Source: Aminicenans sp964648465
Lineage (GTDB): Bacteria > Acidobacteriota > Aminicenantia > Aminicenantales > Aminicenantaceae
NCBI GenBank assembly: GCA_964648465.1
Contig: CAZYMU010000059.1
Coordinates: 1 to 8,363 of the forward strand
Length of the DNA stretch: 8,363 nt
Reading direction: 5' to 3'
Position numbers and translations under genes: made by a program. This document shows positions 1-6,600 of the stretch, in pieces; position 1 is the stretch's first letter; every line of letters begins with the position of its first letter. The notes beneath the pieces were generated by a model. It did not search any database. It saw only the letters and a program-made list of their open reading frames with translations, and was not told where the DNA came from.

Positions 1-360
1 TAATACGATGTCCCCTATCTCGTCAACCTAAAGTACGGATTACCGTGATGAACCAAAATCTATTGTTTTAAGGCCGATTTTGAGGGCGTTTTTCAGTTTA
101 ACTCCTGAAGACTCAACCACTTCGTGTGGCCCGACCCCGGGAATGTCAATAGTACCGGGAAAATACAGATCTAGTCAATGAGAAATCCGCGGGAAATAGG
201 GAATTTAATTGGATTGGCCTATAATAAGCGTATACAGAGTAGATTTTGCTCTTAATTTTTAAGTGGGGAAAATTAAAAATGGACCAAAAATGAAGCTAGA
301 GCCAAGGACTTTATACTGGCATAAAAAACGAGCTTATTTTAGGAAGATAAGTCAGAATCT
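1..360. other. Gene-free left flank
   Basis: No convincing gene lies here. The stretch holds repeat copy 1 (62-138). It also has an AT-rich inverted repeat (8-bp arms at 252-259 and 269-276, 9-nt loop) between that repeat and the 3' end of the minus-strand gene. That inverted repeat has no T-run after it on either strand, so I do not call it a terminator. A lone TATAAT at 220-225 has no -35 partner at a normal distance. Confidence 0.6.
62..138 (-). repeat. 77-bp dispersed repeat, copy 1
   Basis: This block aligns without gaps to 3398-3474, with 67 of 77 positions identical by eye. Both copies lie in the same orientation. Read on the minus strand, it starts with GGGGTC and then forms a hairpin: a 6-bp stem around the loop ACGAA (plus-strand span 115-131), here with two outer G-U pairs. 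The flanking bases outside the 77 bp do not match between copies, which marks the ends. The function is unknown. It could be a REP- or MITE-like element, a structured RNA segment, or the end of a larger mobile unit. Confidence 0.8.
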
Positions 361-1461
361 TTATTCCTTCCGCCAAGTTATAAATACCGTATGATTAATC
401 CAAGTTCTGCTTCCTTCTTTGACTTCTATTAAAAATTCCCGTCGATAATTTAAACAACATACATCTTCTATATTCTGAAGCTCAATAGTTTTTAATCCTT
501 GTCCCATGGTATAGTGATTAGATCTTTTTAGGCGCTTGCCATAAGTCAATTTATAAAAATATACAGTAAAACCTCTTGAATTTGGATCTGAGTTTTTTAT
601 AGTTAATTTTAAATCAAAGTGAATATAATTATCGCAATCAATACCAGTCTCCTTATAAGAATTTACGTTGCGGGGTATTAATAGAGTTTTTCCTTCTCCA
701 TCGTTAAAAGGCAGCAGACTTCCTCTTTTACCTATAAACACAAGCCTGGGACTTAGTTCCAATGCCGACGGCGCATAGACGGAGATGCTGAAGCTGCTGT
801 TGCTTTCATCCATGACCGAATCATCCACTGTTTTGACCTGCACTTTGTAATTTCCAGAAGGGGTGTTTTTGGAAACTTTCCAATTGAATAAGCCGTCATT
901 GGAAGTGTTGTTTGAATAATTGGAGGAATAAAAATTTCCATTGTCTCTTTTTAACAAAACCTTAATGTTTTGATTAACTCTGCTACTTGTCCATCGAATG
1001 GAATAAGTACGGCTTTTGTACCAGGTTTCGCCTCCATTGGGATAATTCACGCGAATACTTGGCGGTGTAACCAAAGTGAAAAATCCGTCACTCTCGTCTT
1101 TTACGGCTTCATCAAGGGTCATAACATAAATTTTAAATTGATTGCCCTCTTGTCCAATCCCAGTGCTTGGAACATGGTAGAAGTAATTTCCGTTATTGGG
1201 TGTGCTATTAATGACATTGAACCATCCTCCAGATGACGTTCCCCATTTGAGCTTTATCTTGACATTTCCACTGATCCCATGTGATTGCCAACGGATGGTG
1301 TAGTTATTTCCTTTTAGCCAACTTTCACCTCCATTGGGAGAAAGCACTTTTATACTTTTTAAAACTTGCAGTTGAGTAGGTTTAACTTTAATTTGGGAGT
1401 GAGAAAATGCCACTCCTATGGCCAGAATCAAAAATAATAAGAATAGAAGTTTTTTATTCAT
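361..1461 (-). CDS. Secreted protein with two NGGE-type Ig-like repeats
   Basis: This encodes a 366-aa exported protein of unknown specific role. Residues 1-23 are a signal peptide: basic start (MNKK), a Leu/Phe/Ile core, and a likely cleavage near AFSHS. Two related beta-sandwich modules follow, at about 36-131 and 134-228. Each opens with the same pattern (PNGGESW / PNGGETW, then YTIRW / YSIRW) and ends with a Val/Thr-Asp-Asp/Glu...ES segment before an FTL/FSI strand. This pattern resembles the Kre9/KNH-like 'Ser-Thr-rich GPI-anchored' family, which in bacteria occurs in surface and secreted proteins and is thought to bind carbohydrate or act as a spacer. Residues 232-366 are a separate C-terminal region that I do not recognise, with Cys276, Cys335 and Cys336. 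The ATG has a well-placed AGAGGA site (plus-strand 1467-1472, 5-nt gap), which supports this start. It is transcribed away from the protease pair, so it is a separate unit. Confidence 0.85.
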   Translation of the reverse strand: MNKKLLFLLFLILAIGVAFSHSQIKVKPTQLQVLKSIKVLSPNGGESWLKGNNYTIRWQSHGISGNVKIKLKWGTSSGGWFNVINSTPNNGNYFYHVPSTGIGQEGNQFKIYVMTLDEAVKDESDGFFTLVTPPSIRVNYPNGGETWYKSRTYSIRWTSSRVNQNIKVLLKRDNGNFYSSNYSNNTSNDGLFNWKVSKNTPSGNYKVQVKTVDDSVMDESNSSFSISVYAPSALELSPRLVFIGKRGSLLPFNDGEGKTLLIPRNVNSYKETGIDCDNYIHFDLKLTIKNSDPNSRGFTVYFYKLTYGKRLKRSNHYTMGQGLKTIELQNIEDVCCLNYRREFLIEVKEGSRTWINHTVFITWRKE

Positions 1462-1555
1462 TTTAATCCTCTATAGAATAAAAATAATTTAAATTAAAAA
1501 TAATTAATCTGAATTTTTTTTTTAAGGTATGCCTTCATCTCTGTTGGAAGAAATT

Positions 1556-1584
1556 TATATATCACAAAAATAAATCTATATCAA
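1556..1584 (-). promoter_or_regulatory. Probable sigma70-type promoter of the NGGE protein gene
   Basis: On the minus strand there is TTGATA (plus 1579-1584), a 17-nt spacer, then TATATA (plus 1556-1561) preceded by TGA, which makes an extended -10. A TATAAA overlapping it at 1554-1559 is a second choice, with a 19-nt spacer. It lies about 95 nt upstream of the ATG at 1461. The call is made by eye in AT-rich DNA, so a chance match is possible. Confidence 0.45.
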
Positions 1585-1649
1585 TGATTTGCACTTGTTT
1601 TGTCAAAGCAAAATGAAAATGTCCGGTTTACTCATTTACTAAACCCTCT

Positions 1650-1790
1650 CTAGATAGCAGTTATGGTGAATGGTAGGCCACGAAAGGGATCGGGCGGAGT
1701 AAGGGACGTATCGATGTACGAACTGATTTCAGAGCTTGCCAGCTTGTTAATGACCTTCCTTGCTTCAATCGATAGCTTATTATTGTTCAT
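1650..1790 (-). CDS. Unassigned small ORF (46 aa), possibly a remnant
   Basis: ATG at plus-strand 1788-1790, TAG at 1650-1652. The product starts MNNNKLSIEARKVINKL and ends in a Pro-rich part (TPPDPFRGLPF). The first half looks helical and the composition looks like real protein, but I recognise no family. There is no Shine-Dalgarno site before the ATG. The start overlaps the end of another open minus-strand frame (read through 1792-1848, ending in two stops), an arrangement seen with translational coupling. It may be a truncated N-terminus rather than a complete gene. An opposite-strand ORF of similar length overlaps it. Confidence 0.25.
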   Translation of the reverse strand: MNNNKLSIEARKVINKLASSEISSYIDTSLTPPDPFRGLPFTITAI

Positions 1791-1848
1791 TTGAGAAAAA
1801 TGCTTTGTTTAAAGAGAAATTTTCTCCGCCTACGTAGTTCTTGGGATG

Positions 1849-1977
1849 TCAGAATATACGAAAAAATTGATTGAAGTCTTGGGCAGATCGGTCTTCGAGA
1901 TAATTACCCTCGCCAACATAGCTGAATAGTAATACTGAATCCGTTTGAGAGTCAAGAAATATGCAATCCCCAAAATT
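1849..1977 (-). pseudogene. C-terminal gene fragment, SMI1/KNR4 (SUKH)-like
   Basis: This is an open minus-strand stretch of 42 codons between two stops, with no start codon of its own. The translation looks strongly protein-like: NFGDCIFLDS, then a strand-like run VLLFSYVGEGNYLED, then SAQDFNQFFRIF at the end. The order GD-hydrophobic-D / strand / EGNYL / A-x-x-F-x-x-F is the usual C-terminal pattern of SMI1/KNR4-like proteins, many of which are immunity proteins in toxin systems. The assignment rests on pattern memory only. The N-terminal half is missing: the sequence upstream is stop-rich in the same frame and I found no continuation in the other frames. After the TGA the same frame stays open for a further 22 codons. 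Confidence 0.35.
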
Positions 1978-2081
1978 TTATCAAAAATATCTATTTCTAA
2001 TAAATATAGTGAGAAAATCTAGAAAAGGGCTCCGTCTATTATTTTGAAAGGCAGTTAACAAATACTAAATATTTTGCTGGA

Positions 2082-2110
2082 TTGGATTGTACAAAGTAAT
2101 CTGTTATAAT
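2082..2110 (+). promoter_or_regulatory. Extended -10 promoter of the protease operon
   Basis: A perfect TATAAT (2105-2110) is preceded by TGT (2102-2104), giving an extended -10. TTGGAT lies at 2082-2087 with 17-nt spacing as a weak -35. The expected transcription start is about 2116-2118, only 2-4 nt before the ATG at 2120. Confidence 0.6.
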
Positions 2111-2119
2111 TTTTATACC

Positions 2120-2314
2120 ATGAACAGAAAAAAAGAAGCCAAAAAAATTGAAGAGAAAAGGGCGGATTTCCTTAAAAAAAATCCAAAAATAAAAAGAGCT
2201 CTTCAAATATTTGACATTACAATTGATCAATATGAGAAAACACTCTCAGGCAGGGTAAATTTCTATACAGACACATCTACATCTCCAAAAAGCAGTGCAA
2301 ATCCACGGAAATAA
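2120..2314 (+). CDS. Small basic helical protein upstream of the SDH proteinase
   Basis: This encodes a 64-aa protein of unknown function. The N-terminal half is a highly charged, Lys/Glu-rich helix (MNRKKEAKKIEEKRADFLKK). Next come a short amphipathic segment (residues 26-44, RALQIFDITIDQYEKTLSG) and a Ser/Thr/Pro-rich tail. There is no signal peptide or membrane segment, so it should be cytoplasmic. A longer reading from a TTG at 2087 would begin inside the promoter, so I chose the ATG at 2120. No Shine-Dalgarno site precedes it and the predicted transcript begins only a few bases upstream, so translation is probably leaderless. It ends 13 nt before the proteinase gene on the same strand, which makes a two-gene operon likely. 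A role as adaptor, regulator or substrate of the proteinase is inferred from position alone. Confidence 0.65.
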   Translation: MNRKKEAKKIEEKRADFLKKNPKIKRALQIFDITIDQYEKTLSGRVNFYTDTSTSPKSSANPRK

Positions 2315-2327
2315 AATAAGAGAGTAA

Positions 2328-3290
2328 ATGACAAGCTGGCAAGACATACAGCAAGAAATACTAAAAACTAAATCTCAAGACAAACCAAATGGGGATTTTG
2401 ATGGTGTAAGAAAATCTAAATACGATCTAGTTAAGAAAATAACAGGAAGACCGCTTCTTGTTTATGCAACAGCTTTTTTAAATCCGGTAAAACTTCAATT
2501 TGCATCTCATTTTATGACAATAGATCTATCTGATAAGGATGGTTTCTATGAAATAATAAGAAATATTGATTCAGATAAGGTAGATATTTTTCTTCACAGC
2601 CCAGGGGGGACAGCTGAAGCCACAGAATCAATTGTTGAAATGCTTCGTTCTAAATTTAAAGTAATAAGATTCATCATTACTGGCGCAGCAAAAAGTGCTG
2701 CAACCATGCTGGCTTTATCTGGAAACAGCATTATGATGGACGATTCAGCAGAAATGGGGCCTATAGATCCTCAAGTTAGAGTAAGAGATCGGTTTTCGCC
2801 TGCTGGTTCAATCATAGAGCAGTTTGACAGGGCGGCGGATGAATTGCGTCAAGATCCATCGCGTTTGCCAGTTTGGTTGCCAATTCTGCAGGAATTCGCT
2901 CCAGCCCTTTTAGTCGAATGTGAAAATTATATTAATCTTTCTAGGAAACTTGTGATCAAGTGGTTGACTAAATACATGTTTCAGAATGAAGATAATGCAG
3001 GTACTAAAGCTAAGAAAATAGCTAATTTTTTGACAAATGAAAAAATTAACCTTTCTCATGCAAGGCGAATAGATACAGAGCAATTAAGAAAGAAAGGCGT
3101 TGTGATTGAATTATTAGAAGAACAGGAAGGCAGGTTCCAAGATGCAATTCGTCAGTTGCATTTTGCTATTATGGCAACGTTTGATGGAACTGGGGCTGTT
3201 AAAATATTTGAAAATTCAGAAGGTGCAGTTTTGATTAGGATGGTTAATATAGAAGTTAAGCCTTCGAGACAACAGCAACTTCAAAAATAA
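2328..3290 (+). CDS. SDH-family Clp-fold serine proteinase
   Basis: This encodes a 320-aa cytoplasmic protein of the serine dehydrogenase proteinase (SDH) family, with the ClpP/crotonase fold of SppA-like peptidases. Visible marks are the oxyanion-type glycine pair in LHSPGG (residues 89-94), the nucleophile motif GAAKSAATM (119-127, putative catalytic Ser123) and MGPIDPQV (143-150), which sits where ClpP carries its His region (MIHQP). Asp147 here replaces that His, so the catalytic partner is not clear from sequence. LSHARRID (242-249) is a further conserved-looking block. No signal peptide or membrane helix is present, unlike SppA. The family has been described as peptidases from sequence, and few natural substrates are known. 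The start has a weak AGAGAG site (2319-2324). It is the second gene of a pair with the 64-aa protein. I see no clear terminator after it. Confidence 0.85.
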   Translation: MTSWQDIQQEILKTKSQDKPNGDFDGVRKSKYDLVKKITGRPLLVYATAFLNPVKLQFASHFMTIDLSDKDGFYEIIRNIDSDKVDIFLHSPGGTAEATESIVEMLRSKFKVIRFIITGAAKSAATMLALSGNSIMMDDSAEMGPIDPQVRVRDRFSPAGSIIEQFDRAADELRQDPSRLPVWLPILQEFAPALLVECENYINLSRKLVIKWLTKYMFQNEDNAGTKAKKIANFLTNEKINLSHARRIDTEQLRKKGVVIELLEEQEGRFQDAIRQLHFAIMATFDGTGAVKIFENSEGAVLIRMVNIEVKPSRQQQLQK

Positions 3291-3397
3291 AAATATAACT
3301 CCAAGGAATTTACCTATAGGTTATTCAGGCTTTTCTTCTCTGCAATGTTCTAACGTATATCAAATCAGGGGAGAAGATGATTTCCTCCTCAAAGAGC

Positions 3398-3474
3398 ATT
3401 GTTTTAAGGCCGATTTTGAGGCCGTTATTTAGTTTAGCTCCTGAAAATTCAAACACTTCGTGTGTTCTGACCCC
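3398..3474 (-). repeat. 77-bp dispersed repeat, copy 2
   Basis: This is the second copy of the block at 62-138, in the same orientation, with ten substitutions and no gaps. The minus-strand hairpin (plus 3451-3467) keeps the ACGAA loop and a 6-bp stem. In this copy one C-G pair of copy 1 has become A-T, and one G-U pair has become A-T, so pairing is kept despite sequence change. A second short hairpin (GGCC arms at 3409-3412 and 3419-3422) is perfect here and imperfect in copy 1. The two copies bracket about 3.3 kb carrying the NGGE protein, the gene remnants and the proteinase pair. Confidence 0.8.
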
Positions 3475-3512
3475 AAAATTTATGAAATTATATATTTATT
3501 GCGGATATATTA

Positions 3513-3542
3513 TTGACTTGATATATTTGTAATATGTATTAT
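3513..3542 (+). promoter_or_regulatory. Probable promoter of the kinase gene
   Basis: TTGACT (3513-3518), an 18-nt spacer and TATTAT (3537-3542) match the sigma70 consensus at five of six bases each. It starts about 40 nt after repeat copy 2 and would give a leader of roughly 95 nt. The region is AT-rich, so chance matches are possible. Confidence 0.5.
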
Positions 3543-3634
3543 TCAGCTCAAAGGGTAGGAATTTGATAAAATTGATAGAAAATTACGAGTTCAAAAAAGG
3601 AAATTCCCATCCTATTGATAATCTGTCGGCAGGA

Positions 3635-3641
3635 AAGGAGG
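3635..3641 (+). promoter_or_regulatory. Strong Shine-Dalgarno site of the kinase
   Basis: AAGGAGG ends 4 nt before the ATG at 3646. It is a near-perfect anti-16S match and fixes the kinase start. It contrasts with the weak or absent sites of the proteinase pair. Confidence 0.8.
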
Positions 3642-3645
3642 GGAT

Positions 3646-6600
3646 ATGGCGATTTATTGTCCGAAATGTCACACAGAAAATCCGAATGATTCTAATCGAT
3701 GCCGGAAATGTGGCGCTCGCCTACATCTAGCGGAGGATCAGGCTCCAGAAACCCGAACTATGAAGTCCGCCGTGACAGATGTACCCGATGGGCTCGCTGC
3801 AGGGACTCTGATCGACGGTAAATATAAACTTGTCCTGCAGTTGGGCAGTGGAGGAATGGGCGTTGTCTACAAAGCCGAGCAAAGCACACCTATACATCGC
3901 AGTGTTGCCCTAAAAGTGATCAAGTTGGGCATGGATACACAGGAGGTCATTGCCCGGTTCGAGTTGGAGAAACAGGCCCTGGCCGTTATGAAACACCCCA
4001 ATATTGCCGGAGTTTACGATGCTGGAGTTACCGAGAGCGGACGTCCCTATTTCGTAATGGAGTATGTTGCCGGTGTCCCAATTACGGATTATTGCGATCA
4101 ACATCGACTTACCGTCCCGAAGAGACTGGAACTGTTCATGGCCCTTTGCGACGCCGTACACCACGCCCATCAGAAAGGTGTTATTCACCGAGATCTTAAA
4201 CCATCCAATGTGCTGGTTGAGACCAGGGATGGGAAACCGGTTCCCAAAATCATCGATTTCGGGATTGCCAAGGCTATAGAACAGCGGATGACCGAGCAGA
4301 CTTTGTTTACAGCCCAGGGGCAGTTCATCGGCACACCGGAGTATATGAGTCCGGAGCAAGCAGAGGCTTCTGGGCTGGATATCGATATCCGGACGGATGT
4401 TTATTCTTTGGGCATGCTTCTCTACGAGCTTTTGGTAGGTGTACTTCCATTTGATCCACGGGAGCTTCGCATGGCCGGATACGATGAGATACGCCGCCGG
4501 ATTCGTGAGGAGGAGCCGTTCATCCCCAGCAAGCGCCTCACGGCTCTGGGGAATGCATCATCGCTCAACGCAGTCAACCGGAGCGTGGAAGTCTCTGTCC
4601 TAGTCAAACAATTGTGCGGCGATCTTGACTGGATAGTCATGAAGGCACTAGAGAAGGACCGGAGCCGCCGATATGCGTCTGCCTCCTCCTTTGCCGAGGA
4701 TATCGAAAGACATTTAAACCACATGCCTGTAGCAGCCGGCCCTCCTGGAGCCACCTATCGTTTTGGGAAGTTCGTGCAACGACACAAGCTCGGAGTGACC
4801 GCTGCTCTGGTGATTGTCATTACGGTTATAGTGGGTTTGACGGGTTTGAGTTACGGTCTTATCGCAGCGGTGAATGCCAGGAATGCGGCCGCCTTAGAGC
4901 GGGACAAAGCCACGGCTGTCAACTCATTCCTTCAGGACATGCTTAAATCCCCGGATCCCGGCATCGGAGACCGGAATGTACGGGTAATAGACGTGCTTGA
5001 ACGGCTCTCTGGTGTGATCGAAGTTGATCTCGGCGACCAGCCAGAGATCGAAGCTGAAGTCCAGAATACGCTGGCCCGGTCATTCAACTCGCTGGGATAT
5101 TATCAAAAAGCACTGCCACATATCAACCGGACTCTCGAAATTCGAAATAGCCTCCTGGGACCGGCGCATTCCTCCACGCTGAAAGCTCAAAACGCCCTGG
5201 CGAATACATTAGAATCTCTTGGCCGATTGGAAGAGTCTGAAGCCATCTATAAAAAAAATCTGGACATACGCCGTCGCGTCCTGGGGGCGGAACATCCTGA
5301 TACCCTCAATTCGATGCATGACTTGGCCGCCTTATACAACAAGAAAGGAAGGTATCTGGAATCCGTCGATTTGGCGCGCCAAACCCTGGCGATACGCAAA
5401 AGGGTTTTGGGCCCGAAGCACGAAGATATTTACACGAATTTCTTACTCCTTTCTAACGTGCTGACCAACCTGAAAGAATATGATGAGGCTGAAAAGTTTG
5501 CCAGTATGTCACTGGAGAGAAGTCGGGAAATTGTCGAGGAACGGAAGCTTGCCCATGGTTTGGAACATCCCATCGTGCTAAATTCGGAACACTTGTATGC
5601 CTATGTGCTATACATGCAGGGTAAATATGGAGAGGCCGAAAAGATACAGAGAGATCTGCTGGAGAGGCAAAGAAGTGTTTTCGGACCGAATCATGACAAT
5701 ACTCTTTCTAACCAATTTAACCTGGCTAATACGCTTAAGCATCAGGGCAAACTGCGGGAAGCTGAATCGTTGTACCTTACAACAATGGATAAATTTATGG
5801 AAGCATATGGTGTTGAACATCCCCACACTTTGATAGTAGCCTCGGGATTGGCCAGTGTGCTGGATGAACAGAATAAGTTCTCCGAAGCTGAATCGATCTA
5901 CCGGGAGACCCTGAATGTGCAGAAGCGCATCATGGGGCTGGACAACCCTTGGACTCTAGATACGGCTTACAATCTAGCGGAGAGCTTGAGAAAACGGAGT
6001 CACTATCGGGAAGCTGAGGTTCTGTATCGACAGATTATAGAAGAGGAGAGGAAGCTGCTTGGAAAGGAACACCAGGATTCGCTAAAGACGGTCTACAATC
6101 TTGCAATCGTGATCCGAAATCAAGGGTGTTTGGAGGAGGCGGAAGACTTGCTCGTGGAAACCTCGAAAATGCAGGAACGCCTGCTGGGTTTAGATCATCC
6201 AGACACTCTGGCAACAAACAATGCCCTTGCTATCACCCTCAGTCAGGCGGGTAAGTTCGAGCAAGCGGAAGGTTTCCTGATCGAGAATATTGAGAGCAAA
6301 AAACGGTCATTCGGTCCGGAGCATGAAAATACCGTGAGATCCATGTCCAATCTTGCCGGCGTGTACATCGATCATGGCGAATATGGGAAGGGGGAAAAAT
6401 TGGTTCGGAAAGCAATCGATATTTTAGAGCGCACCCTGGGTGGCGATTATTCAACAACTCTGATCACCTATGCTAACCTGGGGGAAATACTGAACAATCA
6501 AGGTAAGTACGGAAAGGCAGAGGCTCTTCTCAGAACCACGCTGGCGAAGATGCGGAAAAAGCTTAGAAACAACCATCCTTATATCATCTTTTGCCTGAAA

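Larger units (their letters stand above)
1462..2119. other. Intergenic stretch with eroded coding remnants
   Basis: No intact long gene lies here. It contains the promoter of the minus-strand secreted-protein gene (1556-1584), a minus-strand ORF of 46 codons (1650-1790), a minus-strand C-terminal gene fragment (1849-1977), and the promoter of the plus-strand protease operon (2082-2110). Poly-T and A-rich tracts sit at about 1481-1523. The mixture of protein-like stretches and stop codons suggests decay of one or two former minus-strand genes. Confidence 0.5.
3291..3645. other. Intergenic region before the kinase
   Basis: This holds repeat copy 2 (3398-3474), the kinase promoter (3513-3542) and the kinase ribosome-binding site. 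A long-loop inverted repeat (TCTTCTC at 3334-3340, GAGAAGA at 3371-3377) lies between the proteinase stop and the repeat. It lacks a T-run, so it is not an obvious terminator. The predicted kinase leader is about 95 nt long. Confidence 0.55.

Noticed and set aside
4..48. Short plus-strand frame reading YDVPYLVNLKYGLP before a stop
   Set aside because: Only 14 codons lie between a stop at 1-3 and the next stop, with no start. It looks protein-like but is too short to support.
62..138. Repeat copies as coding sequence (minus frame with HEV...SG.KL...LKIGLKT)
   Set aside because: The frame is open in both copies, but the differences are spread evenly over the three codon positions, and most change the amino acid. 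RNA or DNA structure explains them better.
220..225. Lone TATAAT as a promoter
   Set aside because: There is no -35-like hexamer at 16-18 nt, no extended -10, and no plus-strand gene behind it.
252..276. AT-rich inverted repeat as terminator of the minus-strand gene
   Set aside because: The stem is pure A/T and no T-run follows on the minus strand.
970..1236. 88-codon plus-strand ORF
   Set aside because: It lies fully inside the well-supported minus-strand NGGE protein gene and has no family-like features.
2039..2230. Minus-strand ORF of 63 codons
   Set aside because: It overlaps the promoter and start of the small basic protein. Its composition (Phe/Ile-rich) is the antisense image of Lys-rich codons.
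3312..3321. 10-bp perfect palindrome ACCTATAGGT after the proteinase gene
   Set aside because: It has no loop for a hairpin and there is no second copy. A single palindrome of this length can occur by chance.
3563..3730. Plus-strand frame from TTG at 3563 running out of frame into the kinase, possible leader peptide
   Set aside because: The TTG start has a badly spaced ribosome site and the frame overlaps the strong kinase start. No peptide motif is recognised.
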